DNA from: Nissolia schottii | Taxonomy: Eukaryota > Streptophyta > Magnoliopsida > Fabales > Fabaceae | Direction of reading: 5' to 3' | Length of the DNA stretch: 64,000 nucleotides | Assembly (NCBI GenBank): GCA_003254905.1 | Contig: QANU01055118.1 | Coordinates: forward strand, 16,087-80,086 | Shown: piece after piece, positions 48,884-60,836 of the stretch | How positions within the stretch are numbered: the first letter of the stretch is position 1 | Layout of the letters: each line of letters opens with the position of its first letter | The notes under the pieces: generated by a model | The model's input: only the letters and a program-made list of their open reading frames with translations | Told to the model about the DNA's origin: nothing | The model's database searches: none | Program-made: the position numbers and the translations under genes

Positions 48884-50040
48884 TTTTTGTGAACAATTAT
48901 AGAGAAATGGGATCTGGGTATGGCTTCAAAGGGGAGTTTGCAGTGAAAGAGAGCAACACACTGCAAAGTTCCCCAATGATCAACAACACAGCAAAAGAGA
49001 AACGTGAAAAGGGAGATTTTTTACCCACGCTAACCGAGATGAACCCATCAATGCTGCGAACAAAGAAAGGGTAAATTGGAATTCAGATTAACCCATCTGA
49101 ATGGCGAAGATCGGTTTTGGCTTGGTAGGGTTAACGATAGTAGAATTACCGTTGAATATTCCAGTCCCTATTCCATTTCCAATACCCACACCCAAAGTAT
49201 GGTTAGCTTAAAAGATTATATTAATCAATAATTTTAGACTTTGGCTAACGTCTGTCCCACTTGTTAAAGGAACTTACATGTAGAAGTTTTTAGCTTTTTC
49301 TTAAGCATGCTTTTAAAACTTAATAAACTTATATTTTTCGTAAAATATATTTTTTTGATTTTTTTAACAAGTGTTTTTAAAAGATAATATGAAAGATTGT
49401 GGAAGAAGAAAGAATAAAAAAAAAGAAGTACAAATTACAGAAATTAAATTGTATAAAAGTTAACAAATTTTAAATTTCACATAAAATATTTTTCTTTCAA
49501 GTGATATGGCGAAACATTATACCTCATTAGATCATTAAAGCACTCATCTCAGTAAATGATCCAAAAGTATGCATACATTATTTTCTCACTTTAAAAATAA
49601 AAGTACTTGATCCAAATCCCACTAAATAATCCAAGAATGTATATTCCATCAATTTCTCATTTTAAATCTACGCTCATTTTAATAGAGCCTCATCGCAGCT
49701 TGGTACGAACCTAGAAATATTAATTCAAAATGAAAAGAGCGAGTATGAAAAATTGCTCTTTTTTCCTCTTCTGGCATGAACTAGCAATATACATCATAAA
49801 CGTTACTACAAACACAGTAGGCACATTGTATATACAATAATCAAGAAAATGTTACAAGCAGCATGATCTCCCTATCCAGTCCTTCCTCCTCTGGTTTCTC
49901 ACGTATAAAAAATGGACCAGAATCTTCTTGTGCTTCAGAGTCAACTCAAGATTGAAGACCAACCAACCACTCATCACAAGGCACGCATGCTGGGGAAACC
50001 CAGAAACACTGTAGTTTCTATTGGTATTTACAATCTAAAC
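48884..50040. other. intergenic region
   Basis: Contains the former promoter and leader of the GONST1 pseudogene (about 48884-49250) and the probable 3' untranslated region of the MAPKKK gene (about 49700-50040). The centre is AT-rich with no feature recognised. Confidence 0.5.
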
Positions 50041-51883
50041 TCAAATGAGTCTCATTCTTGGAGATCCACAAGGTGGTGTACGAGCTCTGCGTAGGGGTGT
50101 TTCATTCCAAGTATCAAGAGTGAATGTGGCATTTGATCTCACTGGATATGATGGCAAGTCATTCAATGTATAACTATTTCGGCCCATCATTGCGTAAGTT
50201 GGATGAGGAGGAGAATAGAGTCCGCTACTGTGTACTGCAGTTCCAAAATGTCTCAACGGACTTGAAGAGGGAGATACCGGCAAAGATGTGATCGTTCTCG
50301 CGTTGTCTCTGAATAAGGGAATTACAAAAAATAAGTCAGTTCAAAAAAAAATGATAAAAGTAATGAAGGAAGAATATATCATACACATGTTCATGCCTTA
50401 ATTATAATTAACTAATTATAACAGGTGGGATATTTTACCTTGGGTTCCTTAATGCTCGTGAAGCTGCAACAGCCGTCTTTGTTGCATAATCTCCATCGAG
50501 CGACGTTACACTTCTTCGATTAGAATGAAGCTCTAAAACAGGCTGCAAACATAAACAATGAGAAAGTTAGCTCTAGTGCAACACTAACCATAGAAACAAA
50601 TCTTCAGAACCTGAGCAACTTTAAAACCAAACCATTCATTGTGAGGAAAATGTGCATTAGAAAGACACATTCATTTTTCTTTTTCTTTTTTGGTCTTTTA
50701 AACAAAGGAGGTCCAAGACCTGTTAGAGGAAGGGGCTAGGGCAAACATGCAGGCAAAGTGACCTGGTTGGGATTCAAATCCTGAGATCAAGCAATCTTCA
50801 GAGGGATTTTGTCATAGTCTGTGTAGTGTCATGTTTTAAATTGAACAAGAATTTGGGCAGACCAACATGAACAAAAACAACCCAAGAGAAACTTGAACAT
50901 GTGGGGGGGTCTATTATTCCATAGTATAGAGTCATCCAAACTTTCAAAAAAATTGCAACATGTTTATAAAATAAACATCAAAGACTGTACCGGTGTACGG
51001 CTTCCATCAGATGTGTAAGGGAAAGCGTCTCTGGTTATGCTGACATTTGCAGCTTTAGTTGATGATTGATCTCGAATGAAAGGGTGGTCAAGTAACATCT
51101 GAGCTGTTGGGCGAGCTAATGGGTCCCTATTTAAGCATAGCTTAATGAAGTTCTTTGCATCATTTGAAAGATGCTCAGGGATTTCAGGCATATCTTTGCT
51201 GTTTCCAATTTTAAATATGGCAGCCACCTGTTCAATCCAACATGAAAACAATTTTGGTCATTAATACTCATCGAACAGGATTGTACAAACAAATGCTAAT
51301 TCTGAAATATCCAAAATCTCACCCCTTCATATTGATTCCAAGGAGGCTTCGATGTTGCCATTTCAAGAACTGTGCACCCCAAGCTCCAGATATCAACTGG
51401 AAGACCATAGCCGTTTGTGTTCATTACAACCTACGAAATAGAACATCAGGATACAGTAAGTAGGGAAAACGATAAAGAGAAGATGAAGAATAAGATGAGG
51501 AGGAACAGGGAACTATGAGCATGTTTTAAAAGAAATTTCAAGATTGAGAAGAATGGGTGAAATAATTTTACCTCAGGTGCCATCCAGTATGGACTTCCTT
51601 TGAATGAAAGCACTGAGGCAGAAGAATTTATCTGGTTCAGAACAATAAAAAGTCAGAAAATCCATAATTAAACAGAAATCAATCGAAATAGAAAAATACC
51701 TCTTTAACATCTCTAAATTACATTTTCTTCCTACCACTAAAATCTTATTCCATATAGCTCTAAATTATAAAACAGAGGAGAGGACAAAGGGAAGGGGGAG
51801 AGAGTGTGACGGTGAGAGTTGTATATATGTCTTTCCTCTCAAGCTCTGTCTGAGGGTGCAGAATGTGAGAGGAAGCATGTGCA

Positions 51884-51930
<47 letters not shown>

Positions 51931-54491
51931 ATGTCTCTGCCACTAGAAATTAGTAGAATCGCAAATTTTTACCTTGACAAAAGAAGCATTTTTAAGTAAC
52001 CACACTCAACTAATTTCACATCTTGCGTTTTGTTTAATTATTTGTTGTACGAAGAATACATCTATTTACTTTTGAAATATGCTAGAAGCAAGTCATTACT
52101 TACAAGTTTAGCCATTCCAAAGTCCGCCAACTTGATTTCGCCATTAGGATCAACTAGTATGTTAGCCCCTTTGATATCCCTGCCACAAGAAAAACAACAT
52201 AAGAATTTGAAGGATAATAGAGAAGCTTTAATGCCATTTGATAAGTTGAGTAGTAATAACCAAACTACCTGTGTACTGTGTTTCTTCCATGTAAGTACAC
52301 AAGTCCAGAGACAATCTGCCTGGTATAATTTTGAATGACAGGCTCCTTAAATGGACCATATTCCTGAAGTAACTTATGGATAGAACCGCCAGAGACATAT
52401 TCCAAATAAACGGAAAGTGTTTCTTCTCCCTGAAAACATGGCATAGATTTTACTTATTTATTTTCTCTTTAATGCGTGCAGTGTGGACACGGACATACAC
52501 AGTACAAAGGATTCTAAACATGGAATAATTTAGCCATACCAGTTCACTCCCATAGTACTGAACAATACTTGGATGTGAAAGCTGATTAAGCAAGTTTATC
52601 TCCTGTAATCAAGTGGAGAAACATGTTACAACCTCATAGAATATAAAATCATAGTCAATCATAATAAAGCAAACTCCAATGCCACTTTACTATAGCATGT
52701 GTTAAATCATCATGTTTAAAGCTTCAGAAAACAAAATTAGAATTACCTGATTAAGTTGTCTGAGGCACTCTTTTGATGTTTGATCATCAGAGACAACCCT
52801 GACTTCTTTTATTGCACACATTTGTCCGCTTTCCCTACAGAAAATAGGAAGCAGAATAGAAATGGTTTCAGTAATTTGTCCAGAATATGGACATTTGGGT
52901 CGAGAGTAAACATTCTGAAAGAAGATCGATGAAATAACTACGTAGATACAGTTGTACTTCAAACATCAGAATTTTGTTATTGTCAATCAGAAATGCCTCT
53001 AAATATTTAGTTCATAACAAAACATGTGGTCATACTCATACATTACAATCATAAGATGGCAGAAACCACAAATTCAGCCCTACAATATTAAAGGAATGAA
53101 AATTATACAAGATATAATAGGTTCTCTCTGGTTGCGTCTAAAGAGTATTGATATGAAATTCCGTTCAATGAAAGATTCTATTTTGAAGGGAAAAAAAAAA
53201 ACTCAAAAATATACCTATTGAATCCCAGATAAACATGCCCGAATGCTCCCCGTCCGAGAAGCTTCCCTTTCGTCCACTTGGATAGGTTACAGGTAGTGTT
53301 TTCTAGTGTTCCATTTGCCCGTGTGTTGGAAAGAGCAGAAGGACTAGTAGGAGAGCCTGGTGGAAGAGGCAAGGGATGACATTCGCTCCTTCCATCCTCT
53401 TGCTTGCCAGTAGGAGAGTCAAGACTCAAAATCCTCTGATGCAGAGGCGATGTAGGGCTGGTGGGCCCTCTTGATCCAGGACCTGGGCTCTTTGGCCTCA
53501 TATTGAACTTCATGTCACCTTGCCCTCTGCATAAACAAGTGGTATGGATTAGTACGGCAGTAGATTGGAGAAGCAAACTAAGCATATCAAGATCTATGTT
53601 GCATAAATAAATTGTCTTCTGAAAACAATTGGAAGGAGCAGAGCAAAACCAAGGAGCTAGAATTAACAAATTAGTCCATACAGAAAGTTTTTCAAACTGC
53701 TAATTTAGACTCCACACAAAATTAGAGGGGAAAAATACCGAAATCTGTAATTATGGTGAGAGATTCCTCAAATCATAAATAAATTGAGTCACAGTTCACA
53801 CAAACAAGCCAGAACAGAAACACTCCTCTGATCCCTTTTACAAAAATTGAAATTGTTAACTTTAGGAGCAAAAAAAAAAACGATTTTGTTTTAATTTTTT
53901 TTGCTTCAAAAAGGGAAAGGATGCAATTATAGTATACGGCAATTACAGAATTGAGAATTCCGCAGTTGAGAGAAAAAAGATATCCGATCAATCAATAATT
54001 GAAAGAACGCTCTCCAAAAAAAAAAGTATCCATAAATCAAAAGAAAAAAACAAAGCTGGGAAAATCATTCCAAAAAAAAAAAAGAGAAAAGAGAAAATAG
54101 AAATCGAAGGGAACCTGTAGGGAACGAATTGAGGAGAGATGGGATGATCCTCGTAGGAGGCAGAGGAACTGACGCTGGAGCCAGAGACCGAAGCAGAGCC
54201 GTAGCCAAGGCCGTGATCGTTGCCGAAGCTGTGGTTGGAGGAGACCGAAGGGCGAGGCAAGGGAACCCCTCTGTTCCTATCCCCATCGGCGGCGGCGAAT
54301 TCCCTACTCCCCCTCGGCGAGTTCCGAGAGACGAAGAGCTCGTCGAAGCTCTTCTTCTCCTTCTCCTTCTTGTTCTTCCTGCTAATCGGCGACCTCATCA
54401 AGCTGAATCTGCGGCCGCCACGTGTCTCATCCTCATCTTCCACCTCCTGCTTCTTGTTCTTGCTGGACTTAATACTCCACCAAGCCGGCAT
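50041..54491 (-). CDS. MAPKKK3: MAP kinase kinase kinase, MAPKKK3 (MAP3K-alpha) type
   Basis: Eleven exons on the minus strand: 54115-54491, 53215-53526, 52747-52834, 52540-52602, 52269-52429, 52104-52179, 51572-51631, 51323-51430, 50991-51227, 50439-50542, 50041-50308, giving 617 residues. The Ser/Thr kinase domain is complete: GRGAFG at 217-222, catalytic Lys in AIKEV (239), HRD at 333-335 with [12 protein letters not shown] at 353-355, and GSPYWMAPE ending at 379. The N-terminal ~200 residues are Ser/Pro-rich with many SP sites, and the C-terminus is Ser/Pro-rich too. MPAWWS at the start and the domain order fit MAPKKK3/MAP3K-alpha, a MEKK-type kinase acting above MKK4/5 in immune and developmental MAPK cascades (family knowledge). 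All introns are GT-AG. The 5' leader contains a (GA)n tract. Confidence 0.92.
51889..51927. repeat. (GA)n microsatellite in a MAPKKK intron
   Basis: About 39 bases of uninterrupted GA dinucleotides in the intron between exons 6 and 7. Confidence 0.9.
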
Positions 54492-55044
54492 TCTAGAGCA
54501 GTAGAAAACACCAGAATTTTCCGCAGACGAATTTGAACAAGAATAAGAAGAATTATAAGGAACTAGGGTTTAGATTTGGAATTGGGGAAGGTGATGAAGG
54601 TGCGAAGAAAGAGAGGGGGGCAGAGGAGGAGTGAGTCACGGTGGTTGGTTGGATAAAGCGGGGAAATGACGTGGCGGTTTCTTGAGAGAGAGAGAGAGAG
54701 AGAGAGAGAACACCGAACTTTGTTAATGGTTTTGGAGAGTGAAATAGTTAGTGAGAGAGGGAGAAGGGGGGGAAGTGGTATAACGTGTCCCAGTACAACT
54801 GTGTTTATTGTGTGCTTAATAAATGATGATTAGAAGTTGGAATTAACAATAATGGGTTTGGTTTGGTTTGGTTTGGTGGCGGTGTTGCTGTTGGTTAGTT
54901 CTAGCCAGTAGAGGGAAAAGATAGGGAGATCTTTTGCACTTTCACACACGCTCTGGCCGTATTGGCTTGCAACAACAAAAGCCTCTACTACTTTACGCCA
55001 CAATAATAAATATTTTACTTAAATAAATTAAATTAAATTAATTA
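54492..55044. other. MAPKKK3 leader and promoter
   Basis: Upstream flank of the minus-strand kinase gene. A (GA)n tract at about 54683-54709, read as (TC)n on the coding strand, probably belongs to the 5' leader or core promoter, where CT-rich microsatellites are common in plants. Confidence 0.45.
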
Positions 55045-55049
55045 TTTTT

Positions 55050-55468
55050 TGTTACGGACGGGGTCTGAAGGCCCATTCTACGAAGCATCCAATTTCGGCC
55101 CACAATACGGCCCAGCCAGGGAACGTGAGGGCCTGCGGAACAGCCCAGCAAAGCCAAGAGCAGCCCAAGCCGACCCCAAACGGCTCAGCAGTCGTCACGC
55201 CCTGAGATAGGCTTTCCCCAGAGGGCATCACGCCGTGATCCTGGAGACGAAACAATAAAGAAATCCGCGGGACTGAGTGAATCACGTGTGCCACCCAGGT
55301 ATTTAAACAGACCAGCACACCAGGTATGTTCCAGACTCAACACCCAACACTTTTTCAAAAGCACCTCGAATCTCTACTAACTTAAGTATCGGAGTCCTTG
55401 CAGGTACCCACTCCGGCCGTCCAAAACCATCCGCGAAGCTCCAGGATCCGAAGTACCCCCTCGGTACA
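55050..55468. mobile_element. solo LTR (probably Ty3/gypsy)
   Basis: The 419-bp GC-richer block begins TGTTACGGACGG and ends CTCGGTACA, bracketed by TTTTT on both sides (55045-55049, 55469-55473). A TATTTAAA box lies near 55302, followed by AACTTAAGTATCGGAGTCC and TGCAGGTACCC, blocks common in plant gypsy LTR R/U5 regions. There is no internal domain beside it. The duplication is low complexity, so support rests on ends and content together. Confidence 0.65.
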
Positions 55469-55473
55469 TTTTT

Positions 55474-58292
55474 TAATAAATTGTTGTTTTTGATTTTGCA
55501 ATAAATTTTGAATTTTCTTTCCTCATCTTTAACATAAGGCAAATTTAAAATCTGTGAGGAGCATCTACCCCTAAATAAATTTACACAGTTGTTATTTTTT
55601 TAGAATGAATACCTTACAAGAATAAATTACTTCATTTCCACACTTCCTATTGAGAATATCATGCAAATAGAATAAATTAAAGTGGTTGCTTATCTGGCGT
55701 AAATATCTCATATAATATAATTCATTCATTTTTTTAAAACAATTTACAAATAAATTTATCAAATTTTGTTATCATGTTATTTTTTTTTATCATTATAATA
55801 AATTTTTCATTAATCAAATTATTAAAAGAGACAACTTATAAGATATTTAGAGATTTGCGGACCATTTGAGCTTACGAGTCACTTATCTATAAATATTGTA
55901 TTAAAAAGTATTAATTTATCACATTAAGTCATATAATTCATTAATATGTCATATTAAATCATGAAATGATAATAAAATTTAATAAATTTAGTTATAAAAA
56001 TTATCAAAAATAAATAAATTAAATAACATAAGATATTTACCCCATGAGATATGTGAGAAATCATCATAAATTAAATAGATACCCAAATAAAAATACACTA
56101 TTAATGTATTAATATTAGGATATGAATCATTTAAAATAATGAACTCACTTTAAATAATAAAATGAGAGAGTATCACTTTTATATCATTATTAACACTCTA
56201 TTAATTTAAAGATAAAATATCTTTTAAAATAAACTCTTCACTTGATAGGATTCGGTCCTTAATATTAAACTTTTTTCGCCTCCTAAAAAAAATTAAACTT
56301 AATTGTTTACTTGGGTTGTTTGTTTGTAACGATGATAGAGAAGGCAAGTTGAAGTTGTAGTCGGGAAAGCGTGTCGATGGGGACAAAGTTGAAGGTAGGA
56401 AGGGGGAGGAGTGTATTTGGTATTATTTCTATTTCAATTTTCATGCAATGTCCCCTCATCCCCTCTTGTTTTTGTTTTTTCGATTGAATGGAATTATTAT
56501 TATTATTATTATTATTAAATTATTATTATATCCTTACCAAACCAACAAGGTGTAATTATCGTGTGCGCCCGCGTAAAGCTAGGACATGATGGAACGTCCC
56601 CTTTCACCTACGTCCCTCACCCACCTCAACATCACCTACCTTACATCATCTTTCTTTCTCAAATTATTCACTTGTGTGATGGCCTATTTACACCTTATTT
56701 ATTATTATTTAATAATTTCATATTTAGATTAATAAAATAAAAATTTAAAATTTAGAAGTTTGATTTTTAGTGATGTGTATGAAAAAAAAACTTTTGATGG
56801 AAGAAACATATTTATTTTAGTGATTTCGAAGCCTCTAAATGGGATTAGTCGTTATCGACGACAAACACCTCCTAGTCAAACAAAAAATAATTGGTTATTA
56901 AATAAATTGAAAAAATTTATGAAAAATATAATTGATACAGAAAAAAATGTGACAAAAAATGATTGAAAACGTCTAAAAACTTTATATAATAGTAAAGAAA
57001 AGCAAGTTGTGGGTTGCCAAACAAAATATACATAAATAAAAGCAGGTCACAAGATACATCATTTTATAGTATTTAAGTGATATCTATATAATAAAATTAA
57101 AATCTATATCAATGGACAAAAAGGATACTATTATATAATTATTTTTGGTCTCTACTCACTTCAATTAATTATTATTTTAGTTTAAACACATGTTTAAAAA
57201 TATAAATTTATAGCCTTAATTTTTCACTAATATTCATAAGTACTTCATAAAAAAAATTATCATGTCTTAATATCCACGTATTCTATTTCATCACTTTCAC
57301 TCAATTCATTACCCATGTATTTTTGTATGCTCTCATCACTTTAATCTCCTTTTCAATCACCTCACTCACATGCTTACTTTATTTTCTATAATATAGTACA
57401 TCATTTTTGTCGTAGTCCACTAGTAAAATATAGTTCATACACAAATTATACATCTATGCAATTACTTCTCTAGCACCCTATAGTACATTAGTGTTCGTTT
57501 ATGCCCCTCTTTTTTTTAAGATTTGGCTCTAAGCCTCAATTGGATATTACTCTTTACAATAATTTAAGCAACTTATTATTCACAAGTTAACTTTAGATGT
57601 TCCCCATTTGTTTCCGATTTTAATAATTGTAAGACTCAATTGGCTATATATGTGGTGGGTCCTAACCCCATCTCCTACCCATACAATTAACATGATTGTG
57701 GCCTCTTGATTAGATTTTTATAATTTGTCAACTTTCTTACCACTACTGCGTCTGCGCATTTTATTGCGTTTGGAAAAAGCTAAAAGCTTTCAAGGGACAA
57801 AGTTTGCAAATCAACTTGCGATTTGGATTGGATATGGGAGATATTCTTTTTGGTACGGATTGGATAATGCTTGAAGTATATTATAATTTGTAAATTAATT
57901 AAATTTGGTGAGCTAATAGAAGAAATGGCATTTAAAAGAAATCACTATTCAGATTATGATTTAAGATTTAAACACATTGAAATGCAATTTATCTATAATT
58001 TTTCTCAAATATTATATTATTTTGTAAATTAAACTTAATTTACACACCCTAAACATGATCAGTTTAATTATTTAAATATCGTGTTAATGTCTCCATGCGC
58101 GAAAATCCATCGGCACTTGGTAGTCAACCCATATCCATGTGAGAGAAACTCTTAATGTACCTAAAATGCATGCTCCTAACTGTGCATTATTAAACCTAGC
58201 TAGGTATAATAGCTAGCTAGAAACGTAGTGTAGTATATGGATAGAGCTTCTCTAAAGTGTTGTTTTTAACCATTAAAAGTAAATTAATGATG
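55474..58292. other. AT-rich intergenic region
   Basis: Very AT-rich with scattered (ATT)n runs (about 56495-56530). A 68-codon open frame at 56760-56966 has no family resemblance and AT-driven codon use. No gene or complete transposon recognised. Confidence 0.5.
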
Positions 58293-58297
58293 AAACT

Positions 58298-58998
58298 TGT
58301 TCGATAGTAATTCGTAAAGGGTACGAGGTTACCTGAACGAGTGAGGAAGGCGCCTTGATAGAAGCTCAAAGGCTGGAGGCGAAGGCTCCGAGCGGGTTCA
58401 GAGGCTTGGACGAAAGCTCTGAGCGGGTTCGGAGGCTCGCACGAAAGCTCCAAGCGGGTTTGGGGGCTTGGCCGAAAGCTCTGAGCAGGTTCCTTTCGAA
58501 GATAGTGCGGCGGCGGGGTGTACCTGCAAAGGCACTCCGACACTCAAGTAAGCACTAGGGATTAGGAGAGTTCTCTAAGAGGAGAATGAAAGGTACCTGG
58601 TGACCCGAGGGGTCGTGTGCTTTTATAGACGAGCTTGGAATGCAAAGATAGAGGTAAGATAGAGATAAAACGAGGGGGTTTGCTTATCTCCCCCTGGTTT
58701 ATCTTTTCCCGGTTTATCTTTCCCCGCTTATCCAGGAGTTGGTTGCGGATTGGGGAGAAGAGGTCGCTGCTACCTTCTCTTAGCCTTGTTGGGCCGAACG
58801 GGGTTCAGAGCTTTTGAGCTTGCGACCTTCTCCTCTTCTAAGCGCCACGAGGCTCCCTCCCTTTGGGCCAGTCTAACCAGGTGGGGAGAGCCTCTTCTGC
58901 TTCTTAGCGGGTTGGACCCCTCGGGCCTTTTAGAGAACGAGAGCTCCTCCCCCTCTTAGAGGGTTATAGCTCTCGGACCCGGTTTTTAGCCCGTAACA
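58298..58998. mobile_element. solo LTR with internal tandem repeats
   Basis: The 701-bp GC-rich block begins TGTTCGATAG and ends CCCGTAACA, with perfect 5-bp target duplications AAACT at 58293-58297 and 58999-59003. From about 58360 to 58490 it has three to four copies of a ~31-bp unit based on GAAAGCTCTGAGCGGGTTCG. CTTTTATAGA near 58620 resembles an LTR promoter TATA box. Open frames inside are repeat-derived. Confidence 0.85.
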
Positions 58999-59003
58999 AA
59001 ACT

Positions 59004-59601
59004 AAATACACGTAATTTTTATAAAACAAAATAATCAACAAAATTATAATAATCCTATCTTTGTAACTAATTATTAATGTCTCACCTCTAAAATATAAAT
59101 TGTATTTTAGAAGATTTATATCTACAATATATATACACACACTTTATGAGACCAAAAAATGTAAAAAGAAAAAACTTAGTCACACAATGCTACATCACAA
59201 CCAGCCACAATGACAATTACAATTACTATCAGATAGCATCGCAGTGGATAATTACAATTACTATGATGATTTGATAGTTTTTTGGGGGGTTTTAATTTAT
59301 CAACGCATGATAATCAGTCATGTGATAATTTATGTATCTTTTCTGTATTTTGGATACACATGCATAGTGTATATGTACACTGGTTCTATATATATATTTA
59401 TTTATTTATTTTTTTTAATTTTTTTTTGGAACTATTAAATCTTGTGAGGTAAATTGTGAAATGTACAACGCATAGACATTTTTATTATTTGTACACTCAT
59501 CTAATCATATATTATTGAGCCTAAGACTCAACCATTTTATTAAAAAATTATAACATATTTTCACATATTTCTATGCTCTACGTATGCATTATTAAATATA
59601 A
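59004..59601. other. AT-rich intergenic spacer
   Basis: AT-rich spacer between the solo LTR and the small MULE-type element; no feature recognised. Confidence 0.5.
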
Positions 59602-59610
59602 ACATTTTAC

Positions 59611-59911
59611 GGCATCATTACTTGTATATGGGTTTAATATAATTTGTATACCAAAATATGAGTTGAAACACAAATTTGTAATCGTATGGGCCTGGGTTTG
59701 AAATCGCCACGGGGTGTGGCGATTTCAGACCTTTAAAAAAAAACAATCTGAAATCACCACAGCGTGTGCCAATTTCAGACATTTTAAAAAAAGTTTAAAA
59801 TCACCACAGGGTATGGCGATTTCAGACCCGGACCCATACAAATGTAAATTTTTTACATGAAACATATTATGGGATTAAAATCTTTTGGGGGAATATATAT
59901 GTAATAAATCC
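59611..59911. mobile_element. small MULE-type element related to the PMD element
   Basis: The 301-bp element is flanked by perfect 9-bp duplications ACATTTTAC (59602-59610 and 59912-59920). Its ends, GGCATCATTACTTGTATAT and the reverse-complemented right end GGATTTATTACATATATAT, are inverted copies that also match the right end of the 25969-31771 element. It holds three hairpins of the same family: 59699-59728, 59748-59778 and 59795-59825 (one arm diverged). No coding sequence. It looks like a deletion derivative mobilised in trans. Confidence 0.85.
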
Positions 59912-60359
59912 ACATTTTACAATTTTACATACTACACTTAGCAAATACTATTTCAATACTTACAAACATGGATTGAATGTTAAGGCCCAACAATAATAAT
60001 AATAATTTTGTTAACAAATATTTTAAGTGCACTTATTAAAAGAACATAAATAATAATTTTGTTTTAAAAAAGTAAAATTTATATATTTTTAAAAGGGTTA
60101 ATTATGTTTTTGGTCCCTGTAAAATTTGAAAGTTTAATTTTAGTCCCTGTGTAAAAGTTTTAGTCCCTGCAAAATTGAAAAATTAGGTTTTAGTCCCTGT
60201 GGTTGGGTGAGGGTTGACTGTGATGACGTGGCACAGACGCGGCGCGCCACGTGGCATAACTCTCCCAAACACCCAACCCATGACCCACCCGACCCGACCC
60301 GACCCGTTTTTTTATTTAAAATTTAAAAAAAATAAAAAACAAACAGCACCCCCAGCCCC

Positions 60360-60451
60360 NNNNNNNNNNNNNNNNNNNNNNNNNNNNNNNNNNNNNNNNN
60401 NNNNNNNNNNNNNNNNNNNNNNNNNNNNNNNNNNNNNNNNNNNNNNNNNNN
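60360..60451. other. assembly gap (92 N)
   Basis: Ninety-two undetermined bases immediately after the left inverted repeat, in a GC-rich stretch able to fold against the right repeat. Confidence 1.
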
Positions 60452-60514
60452 AACAAACCCCTCACTTCCCTCTTTCCTAAACCCCCTTCCCACTCTCCCC
60501 TCTCCCTACGCCCC

Positions 60515-60836
60515 ACCAAGCTCGCCATTCGCTCCGCCGCTACTTCTGGAGGCTAGCTCGCCGACGACAACGCGATGGTCTTTTCCAACGGCCCTCCCGC
60601 TTCCCCCGTCCGACCAAAGCACGTCACAGTCACTCAGGCCCCCTCTTTCATTGCAAACTTTTCTTGTTTCACGCTCTTGTTGGCGCGTGCAGTGTTCGTA
60701 ATCGTGTTTTTTGCGTTGTGGCTTACGATGCAGGGTTCGGCGGCACACGATATCAGTGTTCGTTGGAGACGAGAGCAGAATGATTAACCGGATCGCGGGG
60801 GTTTTAGCGAGGAGAGGTTACAACATCGAATGGGTG
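60515..60836 (+). pseudogene. captured acetolactate synthase regulatory-subunit fragment
   Basis: At 60729-60836 the frame reads [30 protein letters not shown], the start of the first ACT domain of the acetolactate (acetohydroxyacid) synthase small subunit, which confers valine feedback control in branched-chain amino acid synthesis. Upstream, 60515-60635 reads KLAIRSAATSGG, one in-frame stop, then a Ser/Pro-rich stretch ending in VTVTQ, as expected for the plastid transit region. Between them an intron-like stretch begins GC and ends with TGCAG at about 60735. The domain breaks off after NIE into unrelated sequence. It is a fragment, not a working gene; the match is by eye from family knowledge. 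Confidence 0.75.

Noticed and set aside
50655..50830. A third SINE in a MAPKKK intron
   Set aside because: A B-box-like GGGATTCAAATCC is visible, but no A-box, tail or target repeat could be identified.
56760..56966. A 68-codon protein
   Set aside because: AT-rich codons, isolated position and no recognisable motif.
58355..58959. Coding regions in the GC-rich block
   Set aside because: The open frames consist of the LTR's tandem units and have no recognisable domains.
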